NCBI GenBank assembly: GCA_019634415.1
Contig: JAHQVJ010000003.1
Location: 1-64,000 of the forward strand
Length of the DNA: 64,000 nucleotides
Source of the DNA: Myxococcales bacterium
GTDB taxonomy: Bacteria; Myxococcota_A; UBA796; GCA-2862545
Reading direction: 5' to 3'
Part shown: piece after piece, positions 1 through 8,213 of the stretch
Layout of the letters: every line of letters starts with the position of its first letter
Numbering within the stretch: the first letter of the stretch is position 1
Notes under the pieces: model-generated
Database searches by the model: none
Seen by the model: the letters and a program-made list of their open reading frames with translations, nothing else
What the model was told of the DNA's origin: nothing
Program-made: the position numbers and the translations under genes

Positions 1-2
1 CG

Positions 3-131
3 CAGGCGGAAGATCTCGACAACGGGCTCAACCTAGAGGAGAACCTCCGCCTGGCGCGAACACGTTCGATGCGGGAGATCCGCTATCTGTTGACCAAGGG
101 TCTGACGAAGAAGTTCCGCCGAGAGGATTGA
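3..131 (+). CDS. C-terminal end of an unidentified protein (partial)
   Basis: An open frame enters from the left edge and stops with TGA at 129-131. About 42 residues are visible, highly charged and probably helical, with a run of Arg, Glu and Leu residues and a basic end (KKFRRED). The start lies outside the window, so family and function cannot be assigned. It is convergent with the DUF6157 gene, with only 3 bases between the two stops. Confidence 0.5.
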   Translation, partial: QAEDLDNGLNLEENLRLARTRSMREIRYLLTKGLTKKFRRED

Positions 132-134
132 GCG

Positions 135-563
135 CTAGGTCGCCTGGCGGCGCGAGCGCATGGCGGCGACGACCTTCACGGGTCCGTCGGGGCCGTTGCC
201 CGCGGCGAGCCGGTCGTACTCCGGACTGTCCACGCCGATCAGGGCGATGCGCCCCCGACCGTCGTGGTGCACGCCCCAGCCGTAGCTCTTCGGCAGCGCA
301 TTGGCCCGCAGGCAGGCCTGGGGCTTGGCGAAGAAGGCCTCCCGCGCCGCCGCCCGGTCGGACTCCGGGATCCCGTGCTTGTCCGCGTAGACCCGGAACA
401 GCAGGTCGTCGGAGGTGTGGGCGTAGGGCTCTGCCTGCACCCAGGCCAGGATCTGGGCTGCGGCCGTGGGTCGCTTGCGCGGCGGGGGCTGTCGGCCCTC
501 CTGCACGACGGAGTCGGGCGCGAGGGTGATGAAGGTGTCGGTGTAGTTGGTCGAGTGTGGCAT
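135..563 (-). CDS. DUF6157 family protein
   Basis: 142 residues. The pattern fits DUF6157: the start MPHSTNYTDTFI, a central segment with YAHTSDDLLFRVYA, then KPQACLRANALPKSYGWGVH and a C-terminal VKVVAAMRSRR. The family has no known biochemical role. The frame is open upstream to 719, but homology begins at the ATG ending at 563 and the upstream part overlaps the tetR stop region, so I chose the internal ATG. It lies 59 bases downstream of the tetR gene on the same strand and could be co-transcribed with it. Confidence 0.75.
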   Translation of the reverse strand: MPHSTNYTDTFITLAPDSVVQEGRQPPPRKRPTAAAQILAWVQAEPYAHTSDDLLFRVYADKHGIPESDRAAAREAFFAKPQACLRANALPKSYGWGVHHDGRGRIALIGVDSPEYDRLAAGNGPDGPVKVVAAMRSRRQAT

Positions 564-622
564 GACGATGGTGTAGCGGCCTGGCTCGATGGCCCGCTTG
601 AACAAACGCGACACGCCTCGGA

Positions 623-1225
623 TCAGGCGCTGTCCTGCGGGGCCAGCACGCGCCATGCTGCCTCTCCCAAGGTCTCGATGGCCCGCTCGGGTGGCGTGGT
701 GGTGCGGCCTGCCAGCCACTGGCGCACGAAGTGATCGGCGGGCCCCACCATCACCGCCATCAGCACGTCGCGGGGCAGCGATCGAAGCGATCCCCCCTGC
801 ACCAGAGGCTCCATCCTGGCAAAGACCGCACGCAGGAATGTGCGGTTCTGGTCCTTGAGCGCAGGCTCGTCGCCGCGCACCAGCTCGGCCCGTCGCGCCA
901 TGTGCAGGAACCGCGCGCGGTCGGGGTGCTGCACCACCCAGCCGACGTGGGCTCGGGGGATGGCTCGAGCCATGCCCTCGGCACTGTCCTCGGGCTCCAA
1001 GGCCCCTAGGAACGCCTCGTGAAACTCGGAGATCGCCGCCACGTACAGCGCCAGCAGCATGCCCTGCTTGTCGCCGAAGTGGTGGTAGATGCTGCCCACG
1101 CTCGCACCGCAGCGCTGGCGCACCTTGGCGATGGTGAGCGCGTCGGGGCCCTCCGCGAGACAGACCTCCAGCACGGCACCCAGGATCTGGGCGCGGCGAG
1201 GGTCGGAGTCCAGCGCAGGAGGCAT
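623..1225 (-). CDS. TetR/AcrR family transcriptional regulator
   Basis: 200 residues, the usual TetR length. The N-terminal part (about residues 10-56) has the three-helix TetR DNA-binding domain, with the recognition segment around TIAKVRQRCGASVGSIYHHF and the typical following GDKQGML. The rest is a variable ligand-binding and dimerisation domain, so the inducer is unknown. It is transcribed away from the alpha/beta hydrolase at 1300. The space between them carries a striking double palindrome (1260-1289), the likely operator, which suggests repression of the hydrolase and autoregulation (inference). Confidence 0.9.
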   Translation of the reverse strand: MPPALDSDPRRAQILGAVLEVCLAEGPDALTIAKVRQRCGASVGSIYHHFGDKQGMLLALYVAAISEFHEAFLGALEPEDSAEGMARAIPRAHVGWVVQHPDRARFLHMARRAELVRGDEPALKDQNRTFLRAVFARMEPLVQGGSLRSLPRDVLMAVMVGPADHFVRQWLAGRTTTPPERAIETLGEAAWRVLAPQDSA

Positions 1226-1259
1226 CTGCGCGATCTATGGACGCGGCTGTGCAAGGGCA

Positions 1260-1289
1260 CTAGAATATCATTCTAGAATGTTGTTCTAG
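1260..1289. promoter_or_regulatory. Double overlapping palindromic operator of the TetR/hydrolase pair
   Basis: Two 17-bp inverted repeats, CTAGAATATCATTCTAG (1260-1276) and CTAGAATGTTGTTCTAG (1273-1289), share the central CTAG. Their centres are 13 bp apart. They fill the space between the divergent tetR start (1225) and the hydrolase start (1300). The arms (TAGAA/TTCTA) have the form of a TetR-family operator. The site lies directly before the hydrolase start, so bound protein would cover its promoter or early transcribed region. Confidence 0.75.
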
Positions 1290-1299
1290 TGGAGTGGAC

Positions 1300-2136
1300 G
1301 TGCAGGACATCCGAGTGCCCGCTACCGATGGCTTCTCCTTGGCGGCGACCCGCTACGATCCGGCGATGGCCTCGGGCCGCACCGTGGTGATGAGCTCTGG
1401 TGCTGCGATCCCGCGCGGCTTCTACCGCCGCTTCAGCACGGCGCTGGCCAGCGCTGGCTACCGCGTGATCACCTACGACTACCGCGGCATCGGAGACAGC
1501 CGCCCACGCTCCCTGGTGGGGTTCGACGCGTCGATGCGCGACTGGGGACTGCGCGACATGCAGGGGGTAGTGGACTTCGTGCGTGCCGAGTGGCCCGACG
1601 ATCGGCTGCTGCTGGTGGGCCACAGCGCAGGCGGCCAGCTGGCGGGCCTGCTGGAGCGCCCTCAGGACCCCGCGGGCATGGTCACCTTCTGCTCGCAGAG
1701 TGGGTACTGGGGCCTGCAGGGCGGGTCCCAGAAGGCAGTGGTGGCAGCGCTGGCCTACCTGGGCGGGCCGCTGCTCACGCGCGTGATGGGCTACTTCCCC
1801 TGGAAGCAGCTGGGGGGTGAGGATCTGCCCGCTGGGGTGGGGCAGGAGTGGATGCGGTGGTGCCGCGACCCGCAGTACCTGCTGGGCGACGCCAGCTTGC
1901 CGCTGGAGCGCTACCGCACCTTCACCACCCCGGTGCTGGCGTACTCCTTCGACGACGACAGCTGGGGCACCGAGCGCTCGGTGGACACGATGATGGCGGC
2001 CTACCCTCAGGTGGAGCGCCGCCACGTGCGCCCCTCCGACGCGGGCATGCGCCGGATCGGGCACACGGGCGCCTTCCGCGAGGGAGCGGACTCGCTGTGG
2101 ACCGACGTGATCCACTGGCTCGACGCGCAGGCGTAG
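1300..2136 (+). CDS. Alpha/beta hydrolase (serine hydrolase-like)
   Basis: 278 residues. The fold shows an N-terminal strand pair around IRVPATDGFSL, an oxyanion-side strand VVMSSGAA, the YDYRGIGDS turn, and the nucleophile elbow GHSAG (Ser about residue 109). A C-terminal GHTGAF supplies the likely catalytic His. The cap region is rich in Trp and Tyr, so a hydrophobic ester or lipid substrate is possible but unproven. The start is GTG at 1300 because GGAG (1291-1294) is spaced 5 nt before it; a GTG at 1294 overlaps that site. It is divergent from the TetR gene and probably controlled by it. Confidence 0.85.
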   Translation: MQDIRVPATDGFSLAATRYDPAMASGRTVVMSSGAAIPRGFYRRFSTALASAGYRVITYDYRGIGDSRPRSLVGFDASMRDWGLRDMQGVVDFVRAEWPDDRLLLVGHSAGGQLAGLLERPQDPAGMVTFCSQSGYWGLQGGSQKAVVAALAYLGGPLLTRVMGYFPWKQLGGEDLPAGVGQEWMRWCRDPQYLLGDASLPLERYRTFTTPVLAYSFDDDSWGTERSVDTMMAAYPQVERRHVRPSDAGMRRIGHTGAFREGADSLWTDVIHWLDAQA

Positions 2137-2140
2137 GCAG

Positions 2141-4780
2141 CTACGCGGACGCGGCGAGGATCTCCTCGGCGAAGCTGTAGACGCGCTCCACCGCGCCCGG
2201 GATCCCGTCCGGATCGCCGCCGCCGCCCTGCGCCATGTCGGGCCGACCGCCGCCGCGACCGCCCACCAGCGGGGCGACCTCCTTGAGCACGTTGCCGGCG
2301 TGCACCTTGCTGCCGGCCACGTCCTTCGTGGCGGCCGCCACCACCTGCACCTTGGGGCCGCGGCGGGCGAACAGCACCACCAGGCTGGTGCCGAGCTGGT
2401 CGCGCAGCCGGTCGGCTTGCTCCTTGAGATCGCCGTCGAACTCGGCGGCGAGCACCTTCACGCCGTCGAACTCGCGGGCCTGCCCGAGCAGATCCCCCGC
2501 GGCGGCCTTGGCGGCCTCGCGCTGCAGTGCTGCCAGCTCGCGCTCGAGCTGCTTGCGCTCCTCCTGCAGCCTGGTCACGGCCTCGGGCACACGCCCCGGC
2601 TCCGTCTTGAGGGTGGTGGCCGCGGTGCGCAGCTGATCGCGCTCCTGCCGGATCACCGACCAGGCGCCCGTGCCGGTCTGGGCCTCGATGCGCCGCACGC
2701 CAGCGGCCACGCCCGTCTCGGTGACGACGCGCAGCAGCCCGATGTCGCCCGTGCGCCCGCAGTGGGTGCCACCGCACAGCTCCACCGAGAAGCCCGGCAT
2801 GGTGACGACGCGCACCTCGGCGTCGTACTTCTCGCCGAACAGTGCCATGGCGCCGTTGGCGATGGCGCTGTCGAGATCCTGCAGCTCGGTGCCCAGCGCC
2901 TTGTTGGCCAGGATCTCGCTGTTCACCAGGCGCTCCACCTCCTCCACCTCGGCCTGTGTCATGGGCTTGTGGTGCGAGAAGTCGAACCGCAGCCGGTCCG
3001 GCCCGACCAGCGAGCCCTTCTGGGTGACGTGATCGCCGAGCACGTCGCGCAGGGCTGCGTGGAGCAGGTGCGTGCCCGTGTGGTTGCGCCGTGTGCGGTC
3101 GCGCCGCGCGGTGTCCACCCGCGACTCCACCACGTCGCCCACGCTGATGGGGGCACCGGCTTCGCCGTGGTGCAGGACGAGCCCGTTGGCCAGCGTGGTG
3201 TCGGTCACGCGGAACTCCGACAGCGTGCCCGTGTCGCCCACCTGGCCGCCGCTCTCGGCGTACAGGGGAGTGCGGTCCAGGATCACCACACCGCGCTCCC
3301 CGTTGGCCAGCTGCTCCACCTGCTCGGACTGCAGGGCCTCGCCCTCGCCCGTCTGACGCACCAGCGCCAGCACGCGGCCGACGTCCTCGGTGCGGTCGTA
3401 GCCGGTGAAGCGGGAGTCGCCGTGCTCGCTGTGGATGGTGTGCCACAGCTCGCCCACGGCGTGCTCTCCGGAGCCCTTCCAGGCGGAGCGACCTGCGGCC
3501 TTCTGCTTGTCCATCTCCTGCTGGAACCCGTCGACGTCGACGGCCACCTTGCGCTGCTCGCCGATGAGCTGCGTGAGGTCCAGGGGGAAGCCGAAGGTGT
3601 CGTACAGCTTGAACGCCACGGACCCCCGAAGCGTCTTGCGCTTGCCCTTGAGCTTGCCGATCTCCCCGTCGAGCAGCTTCATCCCGCGCGACAGGGTGCG
3701 ATGAAAGCGCTCCTCCTCGCTGTGCACCACCTCGTGGATGTAGGAGCTGCGATCGCGCAGCTCGGGGTAGGCCTCGCCGAAGCCCTCCACCACCGTTCCG
3801 CAGATCTCGTGCAGGAAGGGATCCGACAGCCCGAGCTGGTAGCCGAAGGTGATGGCGCGCCGCATGACGCGCCGCAGCACGTAGCCACGACCCTCGTTCG
3901 AGGGCATCACGCCGTCGCCCACCAGGAACGCGGCCGCGCGAGCGTGATCGGCGATCACGCGCAGCCCCACGTCCACGCGGTCCTCCGTGCCGTAGGGCGT
4001 GCCCACGAGCTGGCTCGCGCGGTGGATCAGGGGCTTGAAGGCGTCGGTGTCGTAGTTCCAGTACTTGCCCTGAAGCACCGCGGCGATGCGCTCGAGACCC
4101 ATGCCCGTGTCGATGCTGGGCTTGGGCAGCGCCTCGCGCCTGCCGTCGCCGTGCTGCTCGAACTGCATGAAGACGTTGTTCCAGATCTCGACGTAGCGGT
4201 CGCTCTCGGTGGCGGGACCGCCGCCGTCGGGATCGATCTCGGGCCCGTGATCGTAGTGGATCTCGCTGCAGGGCCCGCACGGGCCCGTCTCGCCCATGGA
4301 CCAGAAGTTGTCCTTGTCGCCCAGGCGCTGGATGCGGGACTCGGCCACGCCCACGCCGTCGCGCCACAGGGCGAAGGCCTCGTCGTCGTCGGTGTAGACG
4401 GTGACCCACAGGCGGTCGGGGTCGATTCCCCACACCTCGGTGAGCAGCTCCCAGGCATAGGGGATGGCCTGGTCCTTGAAGTAGTCACCGAAGGAGAAGT
4501 TCCCGAGCATCTCGAAGAACGTGTGGTGACGAGGCGTGCGGCCGACGTTGTCGAGATCGTTGTGCTTGCCCGAGACGCGCATGCACTTCTGGGAGCTGGT
4601 AGCTCGCGACCAAGGCGGGGCCTCGGCGCCGGTGAAGTAGTCCTTGAAGGGCACCATTCCGGCGTTGACGAAGTACAGCGTGGGGTCGTTGTGGGGGACG
4701 AGCGGGGAGCTCTTCACCACCTCGTGGCCCTTGTCCTCGAAGAAGGTCAGGAAGGACCTTCGGATCTCATGGGTGTTCAC
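2141..4780 (-). CDS. alaS: Alanine--tRNA ligase
   Basis: 879 residues, matching bacterial AlaRS. It charges tRNA-Ala and clears mischarged Ser or Gly. The N-terminal class II catalytic core contains PTLYFVNAGMVPFKDYFTG, the SGKHNDLDNVGRT segment and FFEMLGNFSFGDYF. The editing domain keeps both metal motifs, HTGTHLLH and CGGTHCGRTG. The C-terminal part has a coiled coil (ERKQLERELAALQREAAK) and a DHHA1-type end (GGRGGGRPDMAQGGG). The frame is open to 4933, but I place the start at GTG 4780-4778: it gives the family N-terminus (VNTHEIRRSFLTFF) and has GGAG nine bases before it. Convergent with the alpha/beta hydrolase, with 4 bases between stops. Confidence 0.97.
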   Translation of the reverse strand: MNTHEIRRSFLTFFEDKGHEVVKSSPLVPHNDPTLYFVNAGMVPFKDYFTGAEAPPWSRATSSQKCMRVSGKHNDLDNVGRTPRHHTFFEMLGNFSFGDYFKDQAIPYAWELLTEVWGIDPDRLWVTVYTDDDEAFALWRDGVGVAESRIQRLGDKDNFWSMGETGPCGPCSEIHYDHGPEIDPDGGGPATESDRYVEIWNNVFMQFEQHGDGRREALPKPSIDTGMGLERIAAVLQGKYWNYDTDAFKPLIHRASQLVGTPYGTEDRVDVGLRVIADHARAAAFLVGDGVMPSNEGRGYVLRRVMRRAITFGYQLGLSDPFLHEICGTVVEGFGEAYPELRDRSSYIHEVVHSEEERFHRTLSRGMKLLDGEIGKLKGKRKTLRGSVAFKLYDTFGFPLDLTQLIGEQRKVAVDVDGFQQEMDKQKAAGRSAWKGSGEHAVGELWHTIHSEHGDSRFTGYDRTEDVGRVLALVRQTGEGEALQSEQVEQLANGERGVVILDRTPLYAESGGQVGDTGTLSEFRVTDTTLANGLVLHHGEAGAPISVGDVVESRVDTARRDRTRRNHTGTHLLHAALRDVLGDHVTQKGSLVGPDRLRFDFSHHKPMTQAEVEEVERLVNSEILANKALGTELQDLDSAIANGAMALFGEKYDAEVRVVTMPGFSVELCGGTHCGRTGDIGLLRVVTETGVAAGVRRIEAQTGTGAWSVIRQERDQLRTAATTLKTEPGRVPEAVTRLQEERKQLERELAALQREAAKAAAGDLLGQAREFDGVKVLAAEFDGDLKEQADRLRDQLGTSLVVLFARRGPKVQVVAAATKDVAGSKVHAGNVLKEVAPLVGGRGGGRPDMAQGGGGDPDGIPGAVERVYSFAEEILAASA

Positions 4781-4927
4781 GACGGTCTCCAGCCGGCGGC
4801 TCAGGCTCGGCTCGCAGCTGCATAATTCGTGGGCGCGCAGCTGTTTCGTCTGTATCGAGGTTCCGCCCCCGCGGGGGCCGCTGGCGGACGTGTGGAGCCA
4901 GTCGGGGACTCGATGATACGAAAAGGA

Positions 4928-4983
4928 AACCACTTGGTTGCCTTTTGTGGAGCACCCGCTTAGACAGGCAACCGAACGGTTGC
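4928..4983. promoter_or_regulatory. Pair of ArsR-type operator palindromes
   Basis: Two related inverted repeats lie before the arsR-type gene: AACCACTTGGTT (4928-4939) and AACCGAACGGTT (4970-4981). The second extends to GCAACCGAACGGTTGC (4968-4983). Their centres are 42 bp apart, about four helical turns. The shared half-site AACCR/YGGTT suggests one protein binding both, most simply the adjacent ArsR-family product. The rest of the 205-bp gap before alaS shows no T-box or other leader structure that I can recognise. Confidence 0.65.
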
Positions 4984-4985
4984 TG

Positions 4986-5321
4986 ATGGGGGCGGAAGTG
5001 ATTCCCTCGGTCGATGCGGTCTACGCGGCGATCTCGGATCCGACGCGACGGCGGATCGTGGAGCTGCTCGCGGAGGAGGAGCGGTCCGTGATGCAGCTCG
5101 CGGAGTCGGTGGCCATGAGTCGCCAGGCCACCACCAAGCACCTCGACACGTTGGTGGGAGCGGGCCTGGTGCACACGGAGAAGCGCGGTCGGATTCGCTA
5201 CAACCGCCTGAATCCGGAGGCGCTGGCGCCGGTCGCGAGCTGGCTCGGTCGCTACGCCGCCTTCTGGGACGACCGCCTCGCTGCCCTCGTTCGCCAAGTG
5301 GAAGAGGAGGAGAGTCCATGA
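4986..5321 (+). CDS. ArsR-family HTH transcriptional regulator
   Basis: 111 residues. A winged helix fills the protein: DPTRRRIVELLAEEERSV, then helix-turn-helix VMQLAESVAMSRQATTKHLD and the wing HTEKRGRIRYNRL. There is no CxC metal motif, so it belongs to the metal-independent branch usually paired with SRPBCC genes. The start is ATG 4986; GTG 4998, preceded by the purine-rich GGGGGCGGAA, is a real alternative. A TTG at 4938 lies inside an operator and was rejected. The stop overlaps the start of the SRPBCC gene as ATGA, so the two are translationally coupled. Confidence 0.9.
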   Translation: MGAEVIPSVDAVYAAISDPTRRRIVELLAEEERSVMQLAESVAMSRQATTKHLDTLVGAGLVHTEKRGRIRYNRLNPEALAPVASWLGRYAAFWDDRLAALVRQVEEEESP

Positions 5322-6259
5322 GTCGATCGGTCCGCAAGTCCGTGCTGATCCGCGCCACACCACAGCGGGTGTGGCAGCACCTCGTCGATCCCGAGTTGCT
5401 GGCGGGTTGGCTGATGGCGAACGACTTCGAGCCTCGCGTGGGCGCTCGCTTCCGGTTCACGGCGGCACCCAAGCCACCGTGGAACGGCGAGCTGCGCTGT
5501 GAGGTGCTGGAGTGCGTGCCGGTTCGCCGGCTGGTGTACAGCTGGGAGTCCGACGATCTGGAGGGCACCACGGTGGTGTCCCTCGAGCTGACGCCCGAGG
5601 GAGAGCACACCCGCCTGGAGCTGGTCCACGAGGGGGCGCCGTCGGACGACGCGGCCACCCGCCACGACGATGGCTGGGCCGACCACCTGGCGCTGCTTCG
5701 GCGTCAGGCCGAGCCACCCGACGACACGGAGGCAGAGACGGACTGGACGCGCTTCCGGATCCACCTGCTCGTCGACGCGCCGGTGGCGCAGCTGTTCGAG
5801 GCCTGGTCCACCCCCGCTGGGTGGGAGTCCTTCTTCATCGAGATGATGCAGGTGCGAGACGCCAGGGGGCACCTCGGAGAGCGCACACGTACCTTCGAGT
5901 CCGGGGATCGCTACACCATCCGCTGGATCCACGGCCCTGCGTTCTCGGGAGACATCCGCGAGGTGGTGCCAGGGCGACGCGTGGTGTTCACCTTCGGCGA
6001 GCCCGTCGAGGTGGCGGTGGACGTGTGGGCGCTGGAGGATGGCCGATCCGTGGTGCGCCTCGAGCAGTTCGGCATGCGAGACGGGCTCGGGCCACACCTG
6101 GTGCACTTCGCGAACTGCCGGGTGTGGTGGGGCTACTTCCTGGTGATGCTCAAGGCGAGGCTGGAGCACGAGCTGGATCTGCGCGACCCCGTGCGCACGA
6201 CCGCTGCCTCCCTCGACTTCGACTTCGTGCCCCCGGGCGTTGAGGCCGCTCGGAGCTGA
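5318..6259 (+). CDS. Tandem SRPBCC (AHSA1-like) protein
   Basis: 313 residues made of two successive START-like domains. The first (about 1-125) has KSVLIRATPQRVWQHLVDPE and the Gly-rich turn; the second (about 140-295) has FRIHLLVDAPVAQLFEAWST. Each has the N-terminal strand, helix and W/G pattern of AHSA1-type SRPBCC domains, which bind hydrophobic ligands or act as stress co-chaperones. It starts with ATG 5318 overlapping the arsR stop. The ArsR plus SRPBCC pair is a well-known arrangement; the ligand is unknown. A double-domain member is less usual than the single-domain form. Confidence 0.88.
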   Translation: MSRSVRKSVLIRATPQRVWQHLVDPELLAGWLMANDFEPRVGARFRFTAAPKPPWNGELRCEVLECVPVRRLVYSWESDDLEGTTVVSLELTPEGEHTRLELVHEGAPSDDAATRHDDGWADHLALLRRQAEPPDDTEAETDWTRFRIHLLVDAPVAQLFEAWSTPAGWESFFIEMMQVRDARGHLGERTRTFESGDRYTIRWIHGPAFSGDIREVVPGRRVVFTFGEPVEVAVDVWALEDGRSVVRLEQFGMRDGLGPHLVHFANCRVWWGYFLVMLKARLEHELDLRDPVRTTAASLDFDFVPPGVEAARS

Positions 6260-6333
6260 CTCAGAGGTTGATCGAGTGACGGATCACCCTCTACAGCTCT
6301 GTACGAAGAACACTTGTGGGTGGTCATCGGCGC

Positions 6334-6696
6334 TCAGCAGGTGGAGTGGATGAGCGCGCCCACGGCCTGATCGGCAGCCAGCTCGTTGTACTTGGCCACC
6401 GCGTCGTCGGTGAGGAGCACGTGCACGACCACGCCCTGCTCCCGTAGCCACTCCACCGTCTCGTCGGGCACCTGCAGCACCCCCTGAACGCCGCGCGACA
6501 GGACCACCACCCGTGCGCCCCGGGACACGAGCTCCTCGGCGTCGGCCACCTGGATCCCGGGCCGGTGGCGGGTGCCCGTCTCGTTCCAGTCCCACGGTCG
6601 GGCTCCGCCGGGGAACAGCTTCACGTCTTTGAAGTCGCCCACGCCGTCGACGGTCACGCTGCCCCAGGAATGGTCACTGATCTTCGGTGATGACAT
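6334..6696 (-). CDS. Mth938-like domain protein
   Basis: 120 residues. The sequence follows the Mth938/AAMDC pattern: DHSWGSVTVDG near the N-terminus, a DVKLFPGGARPWDWNETGT segment, the strand VVVLSRGVQGVLQVP, and a C-terminal part ending in ALIHSTC. The family is small, single-domain and of unclear function. The start ATG at 6696 is the only reasonable one. It is convergent with the SRPBCC gene (74-base gap with no clear terminator) and divergent from the lipoprotein at 6786. Confidence 0.8.
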   Translation of the reverse strand: MSSPKISDHSWGSVTVDGVGDFKDVKLFPGGARPWDWNETGTRHRPGIQVADAEELVSRGARVVVLSRGVQGVLQVPDETVEWLREQGVVVHVLLTDDAVAKYNELAADQAVGALIHSTC

Positions 6697-6738
6697 GCGT
6701 CAGACGTAGGCGATCTGAGAATCGTGTGCAATGTTTGG

Positions 6739-6761
6739 GTGTGTAACTTACAGTGTGTAAC
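6739..6761 (+). repeat. Direct repeat in a divergent promoter region
   Basis: GTGTGTAAC occurs at 6739-6747 and again at 6753-6761, a 14-bp period. Between and around them lies GTAACTTAC, a 4-bp inverted repeat (6743-6751). The pair sits in the 89-bp divergent space between the Mth938-like gene and the lipoprotein gene. It could be a binding site, but there is no direct support. Confidence 0.3.
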
Positions 6762-6785
6762 ATGGGCGCGGAGAGGAGGAGACGC

Positions 6786-7598
6786 ATGCGTGCATGTTCG
6801 ATGACGATCCTGGGGATCGGGCTCGTGGGGTGCGGTGGCACGGGCCCCGTCGAGGGAGATCTGAGCTGCCTGGGGGCGTGGACGGCGCCCGAGGAAGGCG
6901 AGGAGGTGACGCTGACCTACACGGTCCAGGATCGAGACGGGGTGGTGGTGCCCGAGGCGGTGGTGCACCTGTTCCGCGACGACGTGGTGACCGAGGGCTG
7001 CGAGGCGCCGTGCGAGGTGCTGGTGGCTGACGCGGAGGGGCAGGTGGAGATCACGGCCCCTTCGGGCTGGCTTGGCTACCGTGTTGTGGGCGAGCCCGCG
7101 GAGCTGGGCAACAAGCGGCGCATGAACACAGTGGAGGTGCACAGCCCGCACCCGCCGCTGCCAGGGGAGGAGGCGTTCCTGAACGCCATCGCCCGCAACT
7201 CCATGGGGGCCGTGTTCTCCCTGGGTGGCGCGGGCAAGGTCGACGACACGCAGGGCATCGTGGTGGGTCGCGGTGTGGACTGCATGGAGGAGTCGCTGGC
7301 GAACCTGCACCCGCGGGTGTTCGACGCCGAGGGGGCGGCCATCGAGGATCTGGCGGACGCCTACCTGAACAACAAGGGCAGCTGCCCGGCGCGCGGTCGC
7401 AAGGGCACGCCGGAGGGTGGTCAGGCCTTCGTGGCCAACCTGCCCCCCGGTGGGGTGCGCTTCGAGCTGTGGGGCAGCCCCGAGGGGGACGATCTGGAGC
7501 AGCTGTACGCCTGCGAGAACGTGCCGGTGTTCGCCGACACCGTGACCACGATTCGCATGCGTCCGCTGCGCAGCGACGGCCCTCCCGCCTGCCTGTGA
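6786..7598 (+). CDS. Putative lipoprotein of unknown function
   Basis: 270 residues. The N-terminus MRACSMTILGIGLVGCGG is a lipoprotein signal with lipobox LVGC. A first beta-rich part (about 20-110) looks like an Ig-like or carboxypeptidase-regulatory fold (TYTVQDRDGVVVPEAVVHLF). The second part carries the conserved-looking GKVDDTQGIVVGRGVDCMEE and a closing pair of Cys residues. ATG 6786 was chosen because AGGAGGA lies at 6774-6780 and it gives the signal peptide. I do not recognise the family. It is convergent with the next tetR gene, 6 bases apart. Confidence 0.7.
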   Translation: MRACSMTILGIGLVGCGGTGPVEGDLSCLGAWTAPEEGEEVTLTYTVQDRDGVVVPEAVVHLFRDDVVTEGCEAPCEVLVADAEGQVEITAPSGWLGYRVVGEPAELGNKRRMNTVEVHSPHPPLPGEEAFLNAIARNSMGAVFSLGGAGKVDDTQGIVVGRGVDCMEESLANLHPRVFDAEGAAIEDLADAYLNNKGSCPARGRKGTPEGGQAFVANLPPGGVRFELWGSPEGDDLEQLYACENVPVFADTVTTIRMRPLRSDGPPACL

Positions 7599-7604
7599 CG
7601 CGCC

Positions 7605-8213
7605 TCAGCGCGCTTGGGTGAGCCCCGAGTGCAGGGCCTGCATCATGCGGTCGCACAGGGCATCGGACTCGGCGTCCGACAGCGTCAGTCGCCCGGTGAT
7701 CGCGAGGTGAGCCACACCGTGGGCGGCTGCCCAGAAGAGCAGCGCCTGCTCCATGGGTGGCTCGGCGCGGATCCAGCCGGCCTGCTGCCACGCCTCGATG
7801 CGCTCCACGAGCCGGGCGATGGCGGAGGTGGGCGCTGCCTGAGCGAGGGTGTCGGCGTCGTCGCTGCGGCCCGGCCCCATCACGTACAGGTACAGCCTGG
7901 GCGTGGCCCGGGCGAAGCGGACCACGGCGCGGCCCATGGCCAGGCACTGCGCCTCGGGATCTTGCTCGGGGGACCAGCAGGTGGCGAGGGTCGTGGCGAA
8001 CTGCTCCATGCCCCGGCGCGCCACGGCGTCGAGCAGCTCCCGACGGTTGGCGAAGTGCCGGTAGGCGGCAGCGTGGCTGACGCCCAGTGCGCGGGTGGCG
8101 TGGGCGAGCTTGAAGGCCTCGGCGCCGTGGGCGCTCACGTGCTCGAGCGCCACCTCGACGAGGGCTCTGGCCAGGTCGCCGTGGTGGTACCCGCTCTTGG
8201 GCTCGGCGCTCAC
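7605..8213 (-). CDS. TetR/AcrR family transcriptional regulator
   Basis: 202 residues. The start is GTG 8213-8211, giving VSAEPKSGYHHGDLARALV, the typical N-terminal arm of a TetR subgroup with a WHG-type C-terminal domain. The HTH is around residues 34-56 (KLAHATRALGVSHAAAYRHFA). The GTG overlaps the TGA of the upstream gene as GTGA, so it is translated by coupling to the exported protein at 8210-9085. The frame is open far upstream (to 10952), but only this last part has protein-like homology. Confidence 0.85.
   Translation of the reverse strand: MSAEPKSGYHHGDLARALVEVALEHVSAHGAEAFKLAHATRALGVSHAAAYRHFANRRELLDAVARRGMEQFATTLATCWSPEQDPEAQCLAMGRAVVRFARATPRLYLYVMGPGRSDDADTLAQAAPTSAIARLVERIEAWQQAGWIRAEPPMEQALLFWAAAHGVAHLAITGRLTLSDAESDALCDRMMQALHSGLTQAR

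Noticed and set aside
2300..4825. 841-residue plus-strand open frame
   Set aside because: It lies antisense to alaS, whose motifs are all present on the minus strand. The frame is a by-product of high third-position G+C.
4781..4927. T-box or other leader before alaS
   Set aside because: No T-box bulge sequence or specifier stem-loop can be seen in the region.
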